From the NCBI RefSeq assembly GCF_021155765.1, contig NC_060106.1, forward strand, positions 19,122,031 to 19,186,030: a stretch of DNA of 64,000 nucleotides. The letters run 5' to 3'. Shown here piece after piece: positions 61,517-64,000 of the stretch. Each line of letters opens with the position of its first letter. Position 1 is the first letter of the stretch. A model generated the notes under the pieces. It ran no database searches and was not told where the DNA came from. It saw nothing but the letters and a program-made list of their open reading frames with translations. The position numbers were made by a program, and so were the translations under genes. The stretch is from Diprion similis. Lineage: Eukaryota > Arthropoda > Insecta > Hymenoptera > Diprionidae.

Positions 61517-64000
61517 TCATTTGTGCCTTTTATCGGTATCGGTTGTTTTCTGTATAATCAGCTTATTTCTCTGCCTGGTCACTTTCGTCGTAGGCTGTGT
61601 GCTGGGGGCAATCTGTTTCAATCCTTGCTGAGGTATTTTAGCAGGACTAGCGGCTCGCGGATGAGTAGATCCTTTGAGTAGACCCTCGACGTCGGCGAGC
61701 CTCCGTCTCAAGCTTTTGTTCTCCCTCTTGCATCTAGCCATCTCAGAGTCCTTGTCGAGCCTGTCATGTCCTGAGCTGCTAGTTTCTTCGGCAAAATGGC
61801 GGAACATAAGATGCAACTTTTCTTCGTGTTCTCTTTGCATCAAAACGATCCTTCTCTCCGCTTCTAGCTTCGTTTGCTTCAGGGCGTTAGTCAGTGTCTG
61901 GATTCTCCACTCTTGGGTTTCTGCGTGAGCCTCTAGCTCCGCGGCCTGAATCTCCAGGTTCTTTGAACTTTCTTTCAAGTCGATCACTTTGAGAAAGTAT
62001 TTGTAAAACAGAGTTCTCATCTCACCATCCGACAACTTCATCAATCTCTCCATCAGCATTTGCTCACCTTTTTCCCTCTTCACTTGATTCTCGTCAAAAC
62101 ACTTCCTGCCGCATATCATTTCGTTTTTATGCTCAATCATTGCATCAATAGCCTCTATCGTTTCCCCACATTCAAGCAGTTTTCTCTCCTCGACTATCGT
62201 AAGTGTTTTTTCCTTCTGAAATTTTTCATCCAAATCGCACTTCTCATCCACTAGACAGTCCCTGGTCCTCCTGAGATTTCTTATCTCGTGTCTCAGGGCT
62301 TCTTTCTCATCCGTATCAGCCGTTCTCTCCAGATCCATCGATTTCTCTTTCAGAACATGGTCCAGATGTGAAATTCTTGCGCTCACTTCAAGCAGGTTTT
62401 TTTTCTTGTCGGAACAATCGTTTTGCGATTTTGAATTCTTTCTCTCATCTTCGCTCTCAGACTGTATTTCCTTTAATTTTGAAGCTGTTAGGTTGTACTT
62501 CTCCTCCAATTCCCTTATCTTTCTCTGATCTTGAACCAGCTCATTCTCCAGCTGCTTTTTGTGCTCGTCTTCTTTTTTCAACTGCCTCTTCAGCTTCTCC
62601 ATTTGCTTCTTGGACGAATTTAACGAACTCTCAAGCTCCAACACTTTCTTCGCAGAGTCGCCAGCAATCTGTTTTATCATCTCAATATCCATCAATCGTT
62701 TTTCATAGTGAATTGCCATGTGTTTGTATAATTCAATTTCCTTCTTATGCGCTGATTTATCCTCGGTATCTTTGTACAACGAGGCATTTTCTGCCTGAGC
62801 AAGTTGCGTCCTAGTGTTATAGTACTCCTCTTCAAGCTTGCTTCGTTTTCGTTGAAACTTTTGCTTGGCGCTTGCTCTAGCGTCGGAATTCTTAATCATG
62901 TCAGCTATGAACTGTTCCTTTATTTGTATTGTATTCTGAAGTTCCTCTATGCGTTTATGCGCCCCTTCCAAATCCGACTGAATTTTTTTCACCTGCGTTT
63001 GCTTCGCCTCATTGGTGAGGGTCAAATTTTTCAACACTTTGATCGGCTCTGGATCTTCGTCGGAATTTTTAATCGTCTCGATCAACAAGTCCGGGGAATG
63101 CGTTTCTTTCTGCATTTTGATGACATTAACGTTGTTGTCGAGTCTAAAATCAACTTCTCGATTTTCCAGCGTATTAGCGGCAATGAGTGCTGACAATTGG
63201 TGGTTAAAATTAGTATCTTGAGACTGTTTATATCCGCCGTTGAATGCCAATACTCCATTGCACATATCCGAACCCGGGAGCATGGAGTTTCTCCTTGAAG
63301 TAGGATTTCTGATAGGAGTTGGCTTGACTATTGGCACATAGTCATTACCGTTATTCAGAGATTCTGCGGCAGAGGTGTCAATGATAATGTCCATCTTCCT
63401 GAACTCATCTTTTTTCGAATCAATAACATTATCCGTATCGCATTTAAATTTATTCATCAGCTCGTCAAGCTTGTCAAGGAAATCCGGATTCTCAGAACTT
63501 ATATCGCTTTCCTCTTCGGACAAATCCTCCGTCTCAGAGTTGCAGCTGCTGTCAGACTCGTTCCTGAACTCCGCACGAGTCGCAGACTCGTCTGTTTTCT
63601 CATCGGTTTCCGTCACCTCTTCTATTCTCTCCAAAGACCTTCTGGCGACATCTGCGAAGCCTTGCAAACTCGCTGTGTCGTCGCTGGCTATGCATTCTTC
63701 GTACTCTTGCTTCATACAGAGCCATTGCTCTATCTGATCCTGTTCGGTATGCGGCAGTATGTTGCTGGTCACGAGTTTATTGAACAAACCTTCCGCGTTG
63801 GAGACCAACTTGGACCATTGAGTAGCCGCAAATTCAAGCCTGAATAAGTCTGCACTGGAACTCCGCTCTCCAGATGTTCCGACCTCGATGTCCAGCGTCT
63901 CCTGTACCTCCTCGCCGGTGTGCTTGTGCTCCTCGTCCTGCTGTTCCCTGGGATGTCTGAAGACTTGTACTTCCTCGATGTACTGATTGTAGCATTGTCG
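61517..64000 (-). CDS. cos: Costa (Cos2)/KIF7/KIF27-family kinesin, C-terminal 827 residues (partial at window edge)
   Basis: Kinesin-related scaffold that in Drosophila (costa) tethers Ci, Fused and Smoothened in Hedgehog signalling and in vertebrates (KIF7/KIF27) acts at cilia. The frame is open to the window edge (first visible residues RQCYNQYIEEVQVFRHPREQ) and closed by TGA at 61,519-61,517; no intron interrupts these 2,484 bases. Numbering visible residues: an acidic Ser/Glu stretch at about 133-180 followed by DFLDKLDELMNKF, then near-continuous coiled coil from about 320 to 750. The strongest family match is about 605-735: ETIEAIDAMIEHKNE, LMKLSDGEMRTLFYKYFLKV, then LMQREHEEKLHLMFRHFAEE, matching the KIF7/KIF27 pattern (EALEAAIEYKNE, LS..E.R..LF.YF.KVV.L, EHEQKM..LL.HF). 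The tail is basic and Pro/Thr-rich, ending DTDKRHK. The N-terminal motor domain lies beyond 64,000. Identity as the insect costa orthologue is inference from these blocks. Confidence 0.85.
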   Translation of the reverse strand, partial: RQCYNQYIEEVQVFRHPREQQDEEHKHTGEEVQETLDIEVGTSGERSSSADLFRLEFAATQWSKLVSNAEGLFNKLVTSNILPHTEQDQIEQWLCMKQEYEECIASDDTASLQGFADVARRSLERIEEVTETDEKTDESATRAEFRNESDSSCNSETEDLSEEESDISSENPDFLDKLDELMNKFKCDTDNVIDSKKDEFRKMDIIIDTSAAESLNNGNDYVPIVKPTPIRNPTSRRNSMLPGSDMCNGVLAFNGGYKQSQDTNFNHQLSALIAANTLENREVDFRLDNNVNVIKMQKETHSPDLLIETIKNSDEDPEPIKVLKNLTLTNEAKQTQVKKIQSDLEGAHKRIEELQNTIQIKEQFIADMIKNSDARASAKQKFQRKRSKLEEEYYNTRTQLAQAENASLYKDTEDKSAHKKEIELYKHMAIHYEKRLMDIEMIKQIAGDSAKKVLELESSLNSSKKQMEKLKRQLKKEDEHKKQLENELVQDQRKIRELEEKYNLTASKLKEIQSESEDERKNSKSQNDCSDKKKNLLEVSARISHLDHVLKEKSMDLERTADTDEKEALRHEIRNLRRTRDCLVDEKCDLDEKFQKEKTLTIVEERKLLECGETIEAIDAMIEHKNEMICGRKCFDENQVKREKGEQMLMERLMKLSDGEMRTLFYKYFLKVIDLKESSKNLEIQAAELEAHAETQEWRIQTLTNALKQTKLEAERRIVLMQREHEEKLHLMFRHFAEETSSSGHDRLDKDSEMARCKRENKSLRRRLADVEGLLKGSTHPRAASPAKIPQQGLKQIAPSTQPTTKVTRQRNKLIIQKTTDTDKRHK

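Noticed and set aside
61674-63847. Several plus-strand frames of 60-148 codons opposite the costa-like gene
   Set aside because: They are antisense shadows of a well-supported coding frame.

Overview
This window is from an insect nuclear genome, most likely Hymenoptera. The evidence is a multi-exon seven-transmembrane odorant receptor gene with small phase-conserved introns, a costa/KIF7/KIF27-family kinesin tail, nuclear eukaryotic tRNA genes (one with an intron), and AT-rich sequence full of homopolymer tracts and microsatellites. There are no operons, bacterial signals or viral genes. The order-level assignment is inference; insect is well supported.

Layout. From 1 to about 44 kb I find no convincing protein-coding exon. 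This is an AT-rich, microsatellite-rich gene desert (intergenic or a very long intron). It is punctuated by a TATA-bearing GC-rich segment at the left edge, a richer-complexity zone at 10.9-14.7 kb, a CpG-rich putative promoter or 5' exon at 33.35-34.45 kb, and a smaller one at 40.98-41.35 kb. It carries two complete foldback (MITE-like) elements at 25,885-26,497 and 36,646-37,226, a related fragment at 31.2-31.7 kb, and a diverged repeat pair at 21.5 and 28.6 kb. From 44.2 to 48.4 kb the sequence is again more complex, but I could not decode a gene in it.

The gene-bearing part is 48.4-64 kb. A complete six-exon odorant receptor (398 codons before the stop) lies on the minus strand at 48,614-50,454; one of its introns uses a GC-AG boundary. 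A tRNA cluster follows: two identical tRNA-Glu(CTC) genes in duplicated blocks, an intron-containing tRNA-Leu(CAA), and an opposite-strand tRNA-Glu(TTC). At the right edge is the 3' end of a costa (Cos2/KIF27-like) gene on the minus strand, whose motor domain lies outside the window.

The genes do not form one functional pathway. The receptor acts in olfactory neuron membranes, the tRNAs in translation, and the costa homologue in Hedgehog signalling or ciliary/microtubule function. The most interesting observations are the duplicated tRNA-Glu block with a compensatory stem change in the other isoacceptor, the GC-AG intron in the receptor, the two foldback elements both inserted in TA-rich runs, and the unexplained GC-elevated islands in the desert.
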